Below are positions 1 to 5,631 of a DNA stretch of 12,663 nt, in pieces (position 1 is the first letter of the stretch; each line of letters starts with the position of its first letter). Made by a program: the position numbers and the translations under genes. The notes below the pieces were generated by a model, which saw nothing but the letters and a program-made list of their open reading frames with translations, was not told the DNA's origin and ran no database searches. Origin of the DNA: Planctomycetota bacterium. GTDB lineage: Bacteria > Planctomycetota > UBA8742 > SKZP01. The stretch spans positions 1 to 12,663 of the forward strand of contig SKZP01000381.1 in the NCBI GenBank assembly GCA_007127275.1. The letters are read 5' to 3'.

Positions 1-46
1 GGGCCGCAGCCCGGGGGCTTATTCCGAATCCCATTTGATAAGGCGT

Positions 47-940
47 TTAGAAGCCGCGATATATGTTGTAGACCAGTGTCCAGATGGTGTCGGAGAAGAT
101 GATGGCGACCAGCGTCAGCACCACGCAGTGCATGGTGGCGCGGCCCACGTCTTCGCCGCCCCCCTCTACCGTAAAGCCCTTGTAGCAGGCAATGGTGACA
201 ATCAGCGCCCCGAAGAAGACGCTCTTGAGGATGCCGAAGTACACGTCGATGTGATCGAGGTAGAGGCGCGCATTCTCGATGTAGATCGTGTTGTCGATGC
301 CGTAGAGGTAGACGCCGATCAGATAGCCGCCGAAGATGCCGACGAAGATGGAGACAATGCTCAGGCACGGCAGCATCAGCGTCGAGGCGATAAAGCGCGG
401 TGCGACCAGGTAAATGATCGGGTTGATCCCCATGGTCTGCAGGGCGAGCACCTCTTCCTGTACTTTCATCGTACCGATCTCGGCGGTGTAGGCGGCGCCG
501 ACGCGACCGGTAAAGATGATGGCGACGATCAGTGGCCCGAGTTCCCGCACGAAGGCGACGGCGACGACGGCGGAGACAAGGTCGCGTTGGCCCCAGGCGT
601 CGAGCACGAAAATGGTCTGCAACACGAGCGTGACGCCGACGAGGAAAGCGACGAGCGTGATGATCGCCATGGATTGCGTGCCGGCCTGCTCCATCTGCTT
701 GACCGCCTCGCGCCAGGCGAAGGCCTTGCAGCGGCCGATGCCGCACGTGGACAGCAAGCCGCGGCCCACGCCGATCAGCGTGGCGTAGGCAAAGTGCACC
801 ATTACGCCCGCCGCGGAGAAGAAACCGCCGAGTCGCCGGTCGAGCCAGGAAACCACGTCGTCGAAGATCACCGAAACAAGCGGTTTGCTCGGCGCGGGGC
901 TGCCCCCGTCGTCGGGTTGCTGGGTCGACTCAGCCGACAT
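47..940 (-). CDS. mlaE: MlaE/YrbE-family ABC transporter permease (lipid trafficking)
   Basis: A 297-residue integral inner-membrane protein. MlaE-family permeases form the membrane core of ABC importers/exporters that move phospholipids or other hydrophobic compounds between inner and outer membrane, together with an ATPase (MlaF) and an MCE-domain protein (MlaD). Visible family features: hydrophobic segments near residues 40-61, 90-117, 122-148, 176-214, 234-256 and 270-292; the core RELGPL (132-137) followed by GRVGAAYTAEIGTM (145-158) and EEVLALQTMGINP (162-174), the conserved cytoplasmic coupling region; and a C-terminal GGGEDVGRATMHCVV. The length is slightly above the roughly 260 residues of E. 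coli MlaE because of a polar N-terminal tail of about 20 residues. The ATG at 940 has no clear Shine-Dalgarno sequence. The stop is only 46 bp from the window edge, so partner genes would lie to the left. An extended -10 promoter lies at 985-1013. Family assignment is firm; the substrate is unknown. Confidence 0.93.
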   Translation of the reverse strand: MSAESTQQPDDGGSPAPSKPLVSVIFDDVVSWLDRRLGGFFSAAGVMVHFAYATLIGVGRGLLSTCGIGRCKAFAWREAVKQMEQAGTQSMAIITLVAFLVGVTLVLQTIFVLDAWGQRDLVSAVVAVAFVRELGPLIVAIIFTGRVGAAYTAEIGTMKVQEEVLALQTMGINPIIYLVAPRFIASTLMLPCLSIVSIFVGIFGGYLIGVYLYGIDNTIYIENARLYLDHIDVYFGILKSVFFGALIVTIACYKGFTVEGGGEDVGRATMHCVVLTLVAIIFSDTIWTLVYNIYRGF

Positions 941-984
941 GGCGAAGCGGGACGAAGCCGTAGGCAGGACAAAGCGGCGCGCGG

Positions 985-1013
985 ATCATACCACGCATGC
1001 GCGAACGTTAAAG
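985..1013 (-). promoter_or_regulatory. Sigma-70-type promoter for the mlaE-like gene (extended -10)
   Basis: Read on the minus strand, TATGAT (990-985) is preceded by TGG, giving an extended -10 (TGnTATGAT). An AT-rich -35 candidate lies 16-17 bp upstream (TTTAAC, or CTTTAA). The predicted transcript would start near 978, leaving a leader of about 38 nt before the ATG at 940. The -35 match is weak, which the extended -10 can compensate for. Predicted by inspection only. Confidence 0.5.
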
Positions 1014-1027
1014 AGGCGAGCCCACAC

Positions 1028-1062
1028 CGAGTGCCCGGGCAGCTTAATGTCGGCTGCACTCG
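1028..1062. promoter_or_regulatory. Operator-like inverted repeat between divergent promoters
   Basis: CGAGTGC (1028-1034) and GCACTCG (1056-1062) form a perfect 7-bp inverted repeat with a 21-nt spacer. It lies between the -35 of the leftward mlaE promoter and the -35 of the rightward tolC-like promoter. The position suits a dimeric regulator controlling both directions, but half-site centres 28 bp apart are wide for one simple dimer, and chance is possible. Confidence 0.25.
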
Positions 1063-1078
1063 TCCCCAGCCGATGAAA

Positions 1079-1107
1079 TTGCCTCCTTGGCGGGGCACTG
1101 CTATGAT
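1079..1107 (+). promoter_or_regulatory. Sigma-70-type promoter for the TolC-like gene (extended -10)
   Basis: TTGCCT (1079-1084), a 17-bp spacer and TATGAT (1102-1107), with TG at 1099-1100 making an extended -10. Transcription would start near 1114, giving a leader of about 160 nt before the GTG at 1277. The first bases after the -10 (CCGC) match those after the -10 of the divergent mlaE promoter. Close to consensus in both boxes, so one of the better-supported promoters here. Confidence 0.6.
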
Positions 1108-1264
1108 CCGCCGTCACCGCGCAGGAAAGCGTGCCTTATGCGCGCCAAATTCCCCTTATCCTTGGTCGTCGCGACCGTTAACGTACCTTGGATCCTACAT
1201 TATCCACACGCTGCGCCATGAAACCTGTCGCGCCGCAGCTTACTCGGCAAGCGTTCCAACCACC

Positions 1265-1270
1265 GAAGGA
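1265..1270 (+). promoter_or_regulatory. Ribosome binding site fixing the GTG start of the TolC-like gene
   Basis: GAAGGA ends 6 nt before the GTG at 1277. The same frame stays open far upstream, across the antisense of mlaE, so length alone would mislead. This site, the promoter at 1079-1107 and the signal peptide that follows together select 1277 as the start. Confidence 0.65.
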
Positions 1271-1276
1271 CATGCC

Positions 1277-2884
1277 GTGAAAACAACAACACATTCGCTC
1301 CACCACACGGTTCGCCCGGCCGAGGAATCACAGTACCTGGTGCACCCGCTGCGCGCCGCCCTTGGGTTTGTGGCCGTCGCCCTGCTGCTGCTACTGCCAC
1401 TGCGCTCGGCCAGCACGGAAACGGAGTCGCAGGCGCTGGATCTGGATCCACGGGAGCCGATCGGGCTCAACACCGAACAGGAGGCACTGTGGGAATTGAC
1501 TCTGGACCACGCCCGGCGGCTCGGCCTGCAAAACAGCTTGACCCTCAAGCGCTCGGAGCTTTCCCCGCGCATTCAGGCCGCCTCGAAAACCGTCGCCGAG
1601 GCACAGTTCGACTGGATCCTCTCCGCCGACACCCGCTACACCCGCGGCAAGGACCGCTCCTTCGGCGAGCGCAATCACACGCAAAGCTGGGACAACACAC
1701 TCTCCATTGTGCGCTCCTTCCCGACCGGCACGCACGTCAGTTCGAGCCTCTTCTACGACAAGTTCGAGCGTGAGCTGACCACCGGCGGGCAAGGAGTGAG
1801 CGACCGCGCCGGTCTCTCCATCCGCGTCGAGCAAAACTTGTTGCGCGGCCTCGGGCTGGGACCGAATCTCTTTTCGATCGAATTGGCCGAGCTCGGGTTG
1901 CAGCTTGAGGAGTCGCGCTTTTCGCAGCAGAAGCTCGAGCTGCTCTTCGCCATTGATCAGGCGTACTGGAATCTCGTCTTCGCGCACGAGGATCTGGGGG
2001 TTACCGCCAACTCGTTCGCTTTGGCCCGCGAGGACCTCGCGATTACGCGCTCGCGACGGGCGAGTGGTTTTGCAACGGAGATCGAGGTGATTGCCGCGGA
2101 GGTTCGCCTCGCGCAGAAGGAGCAGGAAATGATCGAGCGGCAGCGCTTCGTGCGCGACCGCAGCGACGAGCTGCTCGAACTGATTGCGCCGCAACGGTTG
2201 ATTGAGTTGCTGCAGGATGCTCAGCGCCAGATCATTGTACCGATTGGATACGACACCAGCGTCCCGCCAGCCGCACACGACCTCGACGTGCGTGAGGCGC
2301 TCTCCGAGGCGCTGACGAGCCGCGAAGAGTTGCACCAGGCGGGGTTGCAAGTCGACATGGCGGAACTGACGGCGCGACAACGAGAGCACGAACTGCGTCC
2401 GGAACTCAACGCCGTGGCCGGCTTCACATTCGGCGGCGCCGGCACGAACACCGGCGACGCATTCGAGTCCTGGGGGCGCACCGACACGGTCAACTGGTTC
2501 CTCGGCCTCGAGTTCAACGTGCCGCTGAACAACCGCGCGGCGCGCGGCCGCCACGAAGAGGCGCAGTTGCAGCGCCGGCAAAGTGACCTCGACGAGCAGC
2601 TGACGCTCGTGCAGGTAATCACCGACGTACTCGCGGCCATTCGCGAGATCCGCACGACGCGCCAGGCGCTGGAAACGGCCGTGGTCGCCGAGCGACTGGC
2701 CGAGCGCCAAGTTGAGGCCCGAACGAAAATGTTGGCCGTCGGTACCGCCACCCGGTTCGAGTTGGATAGCGACCGCGAGGACTTGGACATTGCGCGGCGC
2801 AACCGCCGGCAAGCCGAGGTGACGCTGCGAATTGCGCTGTCGCGCCTCGAACTGGCCAAGGGCACCATTGGTCAAGAGCGCTAG
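1277..2884 (+). CDS. TolC-family outer-membrane efflux protein (OEP)
   Basis: A 535-residue outer-membrane factor of the TolC/OEP family, which forms a trimeric beta-barrel and periplasmic helical tunnel as the exit duct for RND or ABC pumps. From the GTG start there is a long polar N-region, a hydrophobic run (about 28-42) and a plausible signal-peptidase site after SAS (44-46). The mature part shows the two OEP half-repeats: long amphipathic helices (about 205-310 and 335-375; 425-530) and beta-prone stretches (about 108-190 and 376-416), including PELNAVAGFTF and FNVPLNNRAARG, typical of the barrel-to-helix junctions. There is no lipobox Cys after the signal, so it is not the lipoprotein subclass. 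It lies on the same strand as the adaptor and pump genes but is separated from them by an opposite-strand gene, and has its own promoter. It is the likely partner of that pump, inferred from position. The same open frame runs upstream to the window start, but that part is antisense to mlaE. Confidence 0.9.
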   Translation: MKTTTHSLHHTVRPAEESQYLVHPLRAALGFVAVALLLLLPLRSASTETESQALDLDPREPIGLNTEQEALWELTLDHARRLGLQNSLTLKRSELSPRIQAASKTVAEAQFDWILSADTRYTRGKDRSFGERNHTQSWDNTLSIVRSFPTGTHVSSSLFYDKFERELTTGGQGVSDRAGLSIRVEQNLLRGLGLGPNLFSIELAELGLQLEESRFSQQKLELLFAIDQAYWNLVFAHEDLGVTANSFALAREDLAITRSRRASGFATEIEVIAAEVRLAQKEQEMIERQRFVRDRSDELLELIAPQRLIELLQDAQRQIIVPIGYDTSVPPAAHDLDVREALSEALTSREELHQAGLQVDMAELTARQREHELRPELNAVAGFTFGGAGTNTGDAFESWGRTDTVNWFLGLEFNVPLNNRAARGRHEEAQLQRRQSDLDEQLTLVQVITDVLAAIREIRTTRQALETAVVAERLAERQVEARTKMLAVGTATRFELDSDREDLDIARRNRRQAEVTLRIALSRLELAKGTIGQER

Positions 2885-2901
2885 TGTTGCGACTTGGCTA
2901 G

Positions 2902-2931
2902 CTCTTCGGGTCGAGCGTGACGAGCGAAGAG
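2902..2931 (+). terminator. Weak hairpin after the TolC-like gene
   Basis: CTCTTCG (2902-2908) pairs perfectly with CGAAGAG (2925-2931) across a 16-nt loop, starting 18 bp after the stop codon. No T-run follows, so it is not a classical intrinsic terminator; it could protect a 3' end or be chance. Confidence 0.25.
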
Positions 2932-2963
2932 TGTGCGAGGCAATGGACGGCGAGCCGCGCAGG

Positions 2964-2979
2964 CGTGCCATTTGGCACG
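2964..2979 (+). terminator. Compact hairpin in the tolC 3' region
   Basis: CGTGCC (2964-2969), loop ATTT, GGCACG (2974-2979): a perfect 6-bp GC-rich stem with a tetraloop, 80 bp past the TolC-like stop. It is the best terminator-like structure in this convergent region but lacks a T-run on either strand. Its symmetry would allow it to act on both strands. Confidence 0.35.
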
Positions 2980-3180
2980 TTGAGCAGCACAACCGACGAC
3001 AACGGAGCCGCGACGAGGAGCGGAGCGCGGTACCACCACCTTCTTCCAAAAGCCCCGTCGTCGACTCGGCGTTGGCGCGACGCCCCACGGATGGCGCGCT
3101 TCGCGTCGCGGCTACCCAAGAGTCGGACGTTCCGACCGCTCTTCCTAACCGCTAGCCGTTCGGAATCCGGAACTGCCCGT

Positions 3181-3250
3181 GAGCCGCGGCCCGTGGGTCG
3201 AACCCGACAATGCGTGGGACTCATGGAGCGCGGCCCGCGGGCTCGAACAC
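3181..3250. repeat. Imperfect direct repeat, two copies of about 25 bp
   Basis: Copies at 3181-3205 and 3226-3250 both begin GAGC, share GCGGCCCG and continue through GGG to TCGAAC, differing by about two substitutions and two single-base indels. The spacing is 45 bp. It is non-coding; origin and role are unknown. Confidence 0.35.
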
Positions 3251-3358
3251 ACGGATCTCCTTGCGCGGGCGGTTCCGTGGAGGCCGCGCGACTCGTTTTC
3301 GGGACGCGGGAGGCGTGCCTTGCGCGGGTCTGGGCGGCGCTGGAACTCCGTCCAAAGG

Positions 3359-5197
3359 TCATTCCGGCAGCACAAACCGGCTGCACCCGTGCAGGGAAAG
3401 GCGGCGGCCGAGTACCAGCGCGAGCAGCAGGAGGGCGAGCACCGTTGCCGTGGCAAGCGTGTCGGAGAAAGGGGCGCCCCGTCCACCGGCGACACAGCCA
3501 CCGTTGTCGTCGTTGTTGCCGCCTCCGCCGCCTTGCGGCGCGTCGACGTAGACCGCAACGGAAGTGTCGGTGCCGAACGGCGTCGTCACGGCGATCACTT
3601 GCGGGCCACCCGGCGTGCTTGCGTCAAGCGTGACCTCGAGCTCGTCAAAGCCGGCCGTGTCAATGGTTGCGGCGACGCCCCCAACGGTGACCGCGCTCAC
3701 CTGGTCGAGCCAGTCCCCTTCGAGTGACAGCGTCTCCTCGGGCTCTGCCGGATCCGGACTCGCACTCGTGATCACCGGCGGCGGCTCGGTCAGCTCGACC
3801 TCGAACGAGTCGCTCCAGACGCTGCCCGTGTCCGCGTCGAGTTCGAGGTTCACGCTGCCGAGGGTGCTCGTGCGCGCCGGGGCAAACGTGAGCGTCGTTT
3901 CGTTCTGGCTGACGACGTCGGCGACTTCGCCGCCGGCGCGAATCTCAATGATCTCGTCGAGGTTCGCCCCGTGCACGGTGTGCGCGACACCCGCTTGCAA
4001 CACGCTCGGCACGGGCTCGAACCCCACGGCCCGGCCGTCGAATGCACCGGCGTCGCGCACGTCGGTTCGCAGGTAGCCACGCGCGTCGTGCGAGGGGGAG
4101 CCACTGTAAAACCCCGCGTCGAGCGCCACACTGCCCGGCGAGGGCGCAAACGTCGGCAACGGCCCGCCGTTGTCCGCCAGCGGCTCGAAGTCGACCGTCG
4201 AGCCGACGATGTCACTGCCGCCCCAGCTGATATTCGTATCCGTGACCACGTTGCCGCCGAGACTGGTGACGTTGCCACCGGACAACTGCTCGTGGATGCC
4301 GATGACGCTTCCGCCGATGGTGACCGCATGATTGTGAAGCAAGTCCTCGTCCGAGGCGCCGATGAACGTGCAGGCATGGATCTCCGTCGTCGCCCCGGCA
4401 ATCACGCCGTTGAACCAACGCGCGTAAACAGTGCAGTTCTCCATATACAGCGTTGAGTCGTCGTCGACGGTATACACGGCATTGCGACTATCCGGGTGGT
4501 GCAGCGTAGCAATCAACTCGACGTCGCTCTCGTCGTCGAAGTAGATACTCGCCGGCGCACTCGGCAAGGCGCCGTGGTCGTGGTCGTGAAAGCGGGTGCG
4601 CGTGACGGAGAGGCTCGCATCAAGCACGAGAATATCCCCCGAGCCCCGAATGTCGGCGACGGTGTTCATGTTGTTCAGGAACTCGCTGTCGCGCACGGTC
4701 ACGGCCGCGCCGCCGGCCACACGCATCGCCCCGGCGGTGAACCGAGTGGCGTCGCCGGTGTTGCGCGTAAAGCGGCAGGACGCGAAGGTCACCTCGGTGT
4801 CCTTGCCGTGTATGTGTATGCCGCCAGCGCTGTCCGACGACGTGGCGTAGCCGTCGGCGAAGGAGAGGCGCTCGAAGGTGACCTCGGCGCCACCGCGCAC
4901 CTCGAACAGCTCCGTCATGTCGACCCCGGAAAGGGTCACCGGCGCCGCCTCGGGGCCGCGCACCGTCAGGTCGGCCTCGATCAACAGCGGCGCGGCAAGC
5001 ACCACGGTATACCCCGCCAGTTGCTCCTCGAACGCGACCGTATCCCCCGCGCCGGCCGTCGAAACCGCCTCGCGCAAGCTCCCCGGCCCCGAGTCGAGCA
5101 GCGAAGTCACCGTATGCATGGTTTGAGCCGCCGCGTGGCCGGTCAGCGCGACCACCAGCGAAGCCGCGAGTACGAAAGGCAATGGTCGTAGATTCAT
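3359..5197 (-). CDS. Secreted beta-helix surface protein with IPT/TIG-like domains and Cys-type C-terminal sorting tail
   Basis: A 612-residue exported protein. Residues 1-25 are a signal peptide (cleavage probably after HAAA). Residues 29-45 carry DSGPGSLREAV, the hallmark opening of CSLREA/choice-of-anchor-type bacterial surface proteins. Residues 50-330 are short beta-rung repeats typical of a right-handed parallel beta-helix. Residues 340-388 (DNGGPLPTF ... SVALDAG ... DARGY ... DAGAFDG) match the choice-of-anchor Q region that closes such helices. Residues 390-470 and 473-553 look like two IPT/TIG immunoglobulin-like domains (PVITSASPDPAEPEETLSL). A Gly/Asn linker (556-567) leads to Cys568, a hydrophobic segment (580-597) and RR (598-599), the layout of Cys-containing C-terminal sorting signals (MYXO-, Synerg- or JDVT-CTERM type). 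Thirteen residues follow the RR, which is unusual. The ATG at 5197 lacks a clear Shine-Dalgarno sequence. Likely role: cell-surface adhesion or carbohydrate contact; no catalytic residues are evident. Confidence 0.85.
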   Translation of the reverse strand: MNLRPLPFVLAASLVVALTGHAAAQTMHTVTSLLDSGPGSLREAVSTAGAGDTVAFEEQLAGYTVVLAAPLLIEADLTVRGPEAAPVTLSGVDMTELFEVRGGAEVTFERLSFADGYATSSDSAGGIHIHGKDTEVTFASCRFTRNTGDATRFTAGAMRVAGGAAVTVRDSEFLNNMNTVADIRGSGDILVLDASLSVTRTRFHDHDHGALPSAPASIYFDDESDVELIATLHHPDSRNAVYTVDDDSTLYMENCTVYARWFNGVIAGATTEIHACTFIGASDEDLLHNHAVTIGGSVIGIHEQLSGGNVTSLGGNVVTDTNISWGGSDIVGSTVDFEPLADNGGPLPTFAPSPGSVALDAGFYSGSPSHDARGYLRTDVRDAGAFDGRAVGFEPVPSVLQAGVAHTVHGANLDEIIEIRAGGEVADVVSQNETTLTFAPARTSTLGSVNLELDADTGSVWSDSFEVELTEPPPVITSASPDPAEPEETLSLEGDWLDQVSAVTVGGVAATIDTAGFDELEVTLDASTPGGPQVIAVTTPFGTDTSVAVYVDAPQGGGGGNNDDNGGCVAGGRGAPFSDTLATATVLALLLLALVLGRRLSLHGCSRFVLPE

Positions 5198-5255
5198 CAG
5201 CGCATCAAGGAAAGAGACTCATCCGTGCGTTGCGTGCATGCACCGCGCAGCCGTG

Positions 5256-5275
5256 CGGCACAGTCGCTTGTGCCG
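5256..5275 (-). promoter_or_regulatory. Hairpin in the leader of the surface-protein gene
   Basis: CGGCACA (5256-5262) and TGTGCCG (5269-5275) pair perfectly (7 bp) over a 6-nt loop, 59 bp upstream of the ATG at 5197. If the weak promoter at 5281-5311 is real, this hairpin sits at the 5' end of the mRNA, where it could stabilise the transcript; otherwise it may be an operator. Confidence 0.3.
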
Positions 5276-5280
5276 TTAAC

Positions 5281-5311
5281 CGTATAGCGGTGCGGACGGA
5301 TCGCGGTTCAA
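5281..5311 (-). promoter_or_regulatory. Possible weak promoter for the surface-protein gene
   Basis: On the minus strand, TTGAAC (5311-5306) and TATACG (5286-5281) are separated by 19 bp, longer than the optimum of 17. Both boxes are decent, the spacing is poor. No better candidate is apparent upstream of 5197. Confidence 0.3.
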
Positions 5312-5345
5312 CTTTGTCGGGCTCCGCATCCATGGTCGCCTACTC

Positions 5346-5369
5346 AAGCCCACGGGCTTCGCGCGTGGG
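5346..5369. repeat. Overlapping palindromes
   Basis: AAGCCC/GGGCTT (5346-5351, 5354-5359) and CCCACG/CGTGGG (5349-5354, 5364-5369) overlap, so only one can form at a time. They lie about 210-230 bp upstream of the sigma-54 promoter, a distance at which enhancer-binding proteins can act, but nothing else supports that role. They may belong with the intergenic repeats at 5391-5478. Confidence 0.35.
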
Positions 5370-5390
5370 TCATTGGTTTCGACGAAGAAA

Positions 5391-5478
5391 GGCGAGCGCA
5401 GGGCACAAGCCACAAGCCCTGCACGGCGACCCGCGTGGTTTCGTGTTTGCCTCGCAGACCTGGCGCCTGGCGCTCGCC
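5391..5478. repeat. REP/BIME-like intergenic element (two inverted units)
   Basis: The ends are exact inverted copies: GGCGAGCGC (5391-5399) and GCGCTCGCC (5470-5478). The left unit continues into a hairpin, GCAGGGC (5398-5404) and GCCCTGC (5416-5422), whose loop region contains the tandem CACAAGC CACAAGC (5404-5417). The right unit (5450-5478, read leftward) is a degenerate version of the unit at 7010-7038, with the same 8-bp and 9-bp flanks and the same length; it contains a tandem CTGGCGC (5460-5473). The head GGCGAGCG plus stem layout is shared with the elements at 7010-7038 and 10246-10327. Confidence 0.6.
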
Positions 5479-5553
5479 CCAGAACGGAAAACCAAACGGC
5501 CCGCGGGACGGGTTGATTTCGAAGCCGAAAAAATTTGGTGAAATACAACACTT

Positions 5554-5604
5554 GCAACTCGCCAGTCGTTTCGTTGTTGGCACAATGGTTGCCAAGCGAG
5601 TTGC
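5554..5604 (+). promoter_or_regulatory. Nested inverted repeats around the sigma-54 promoter
   Basis: GCAACTCGC (5554-5562) pairs exactly with GCGAGTTGC (5596-5604). Inside it TTGGCA (5577-5582) pairs with TGCCAA (5590-5595). The right arms are contiguous, so a 15-nt strand can pair with two left segments separated by a 14-nt bulge. The inner pair is largely the natural symmetry of a -24/-12 promoter. The outer 9-bp pair is not explained by that and could be an operator flanking the promoter. Confidence 0.45.
5577..5593 (+). promoter_or_regulatory. Sigma-54 (RpoN) -24/-12 promoter of the efflux operon
   Basis: The sequence TTGGCACAATGGTTGCC contains TGGCAC-N5-TTGC, an exact match to the RpoN core, with GG (5579-5580) and GC (5591-5592) at the required spacing; the T before and the A after TGGCAC also fit the extended consensus. 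Transcription would begin near 5604, giving a leader of about 28 nt before the ATG at 5632. I find no convincing sigma-70 promoter for this gene. Sigma-54 promoters need an AAA+ enhancer-binding protein, so the efflux genes would be silent until a specific signal activates that regulator, which is not encoded here. Confidence 0.65.
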
Positions 5605-5631
5605 GAGTCACACCTCTGGATTGAACTGCCG

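Larger units (their letters stand above)
2885..3358. other. Non-coding convergent region with small repeats
   Basis: These 474 bp separate the ends of two convergent genes. Open frames cross it, but they are Arg-rich, lack a Shine-Dalgarno site and match no family I recognise. It contains the two hairpins at 2902-2931 and 2964-2979, a bulged hairpin (AAGA/TCTT plus GTCGG/CCGAC, 3118-3143), and two imperfect direct copies of about 25 bp (3181-3205 and 3226-3250) sharing GCGGCCCG and TCGAAC. I see no gene in it. Confidence 0.6.

Noticed and set aside
1..34. An ATG at 34 on the minus strand starting an open frame (MGFGISPRAAA) that runs off the window, possibly a partner ATPase of the mlaE system.
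   Set aside because: Only 11 codons, no RBS, and no ABC-ATPase sequence visible; position is the only support.
35..1276. An open frame extending the TolC-like gene far upstream on the plus strand.
   Set aside because: It is antisense to the mlaE-like gene, its residues are low-complexity Asp/Glu/Arg/Ala, and the promoter, RBS and signal peptide all support the start at 1277.
2974..2990. TTGGCACG in the tolC 3' region as a second sigma-54 promoter.
   Set aside because: TGGCAC is present but TTGC is missing at the required distance; the sequence is explained by the CGTGCC/GGCACG hairpin.
1391..3088. A 565-residue open frame antisense to the TolC-like gene.
   Set aside because: Arg/Leu-rich composition, no RBS and no family features; high-GC coding DNA often leaves the antisense frame open.
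3191..3208. A T-loop-like sequence (GGGTTCGACCC, minus strand) suggesting a tRNA.
   Set aside because: The T-stem bases do not pair correctly and no acceptor, D or anticodon arms can be built around it.
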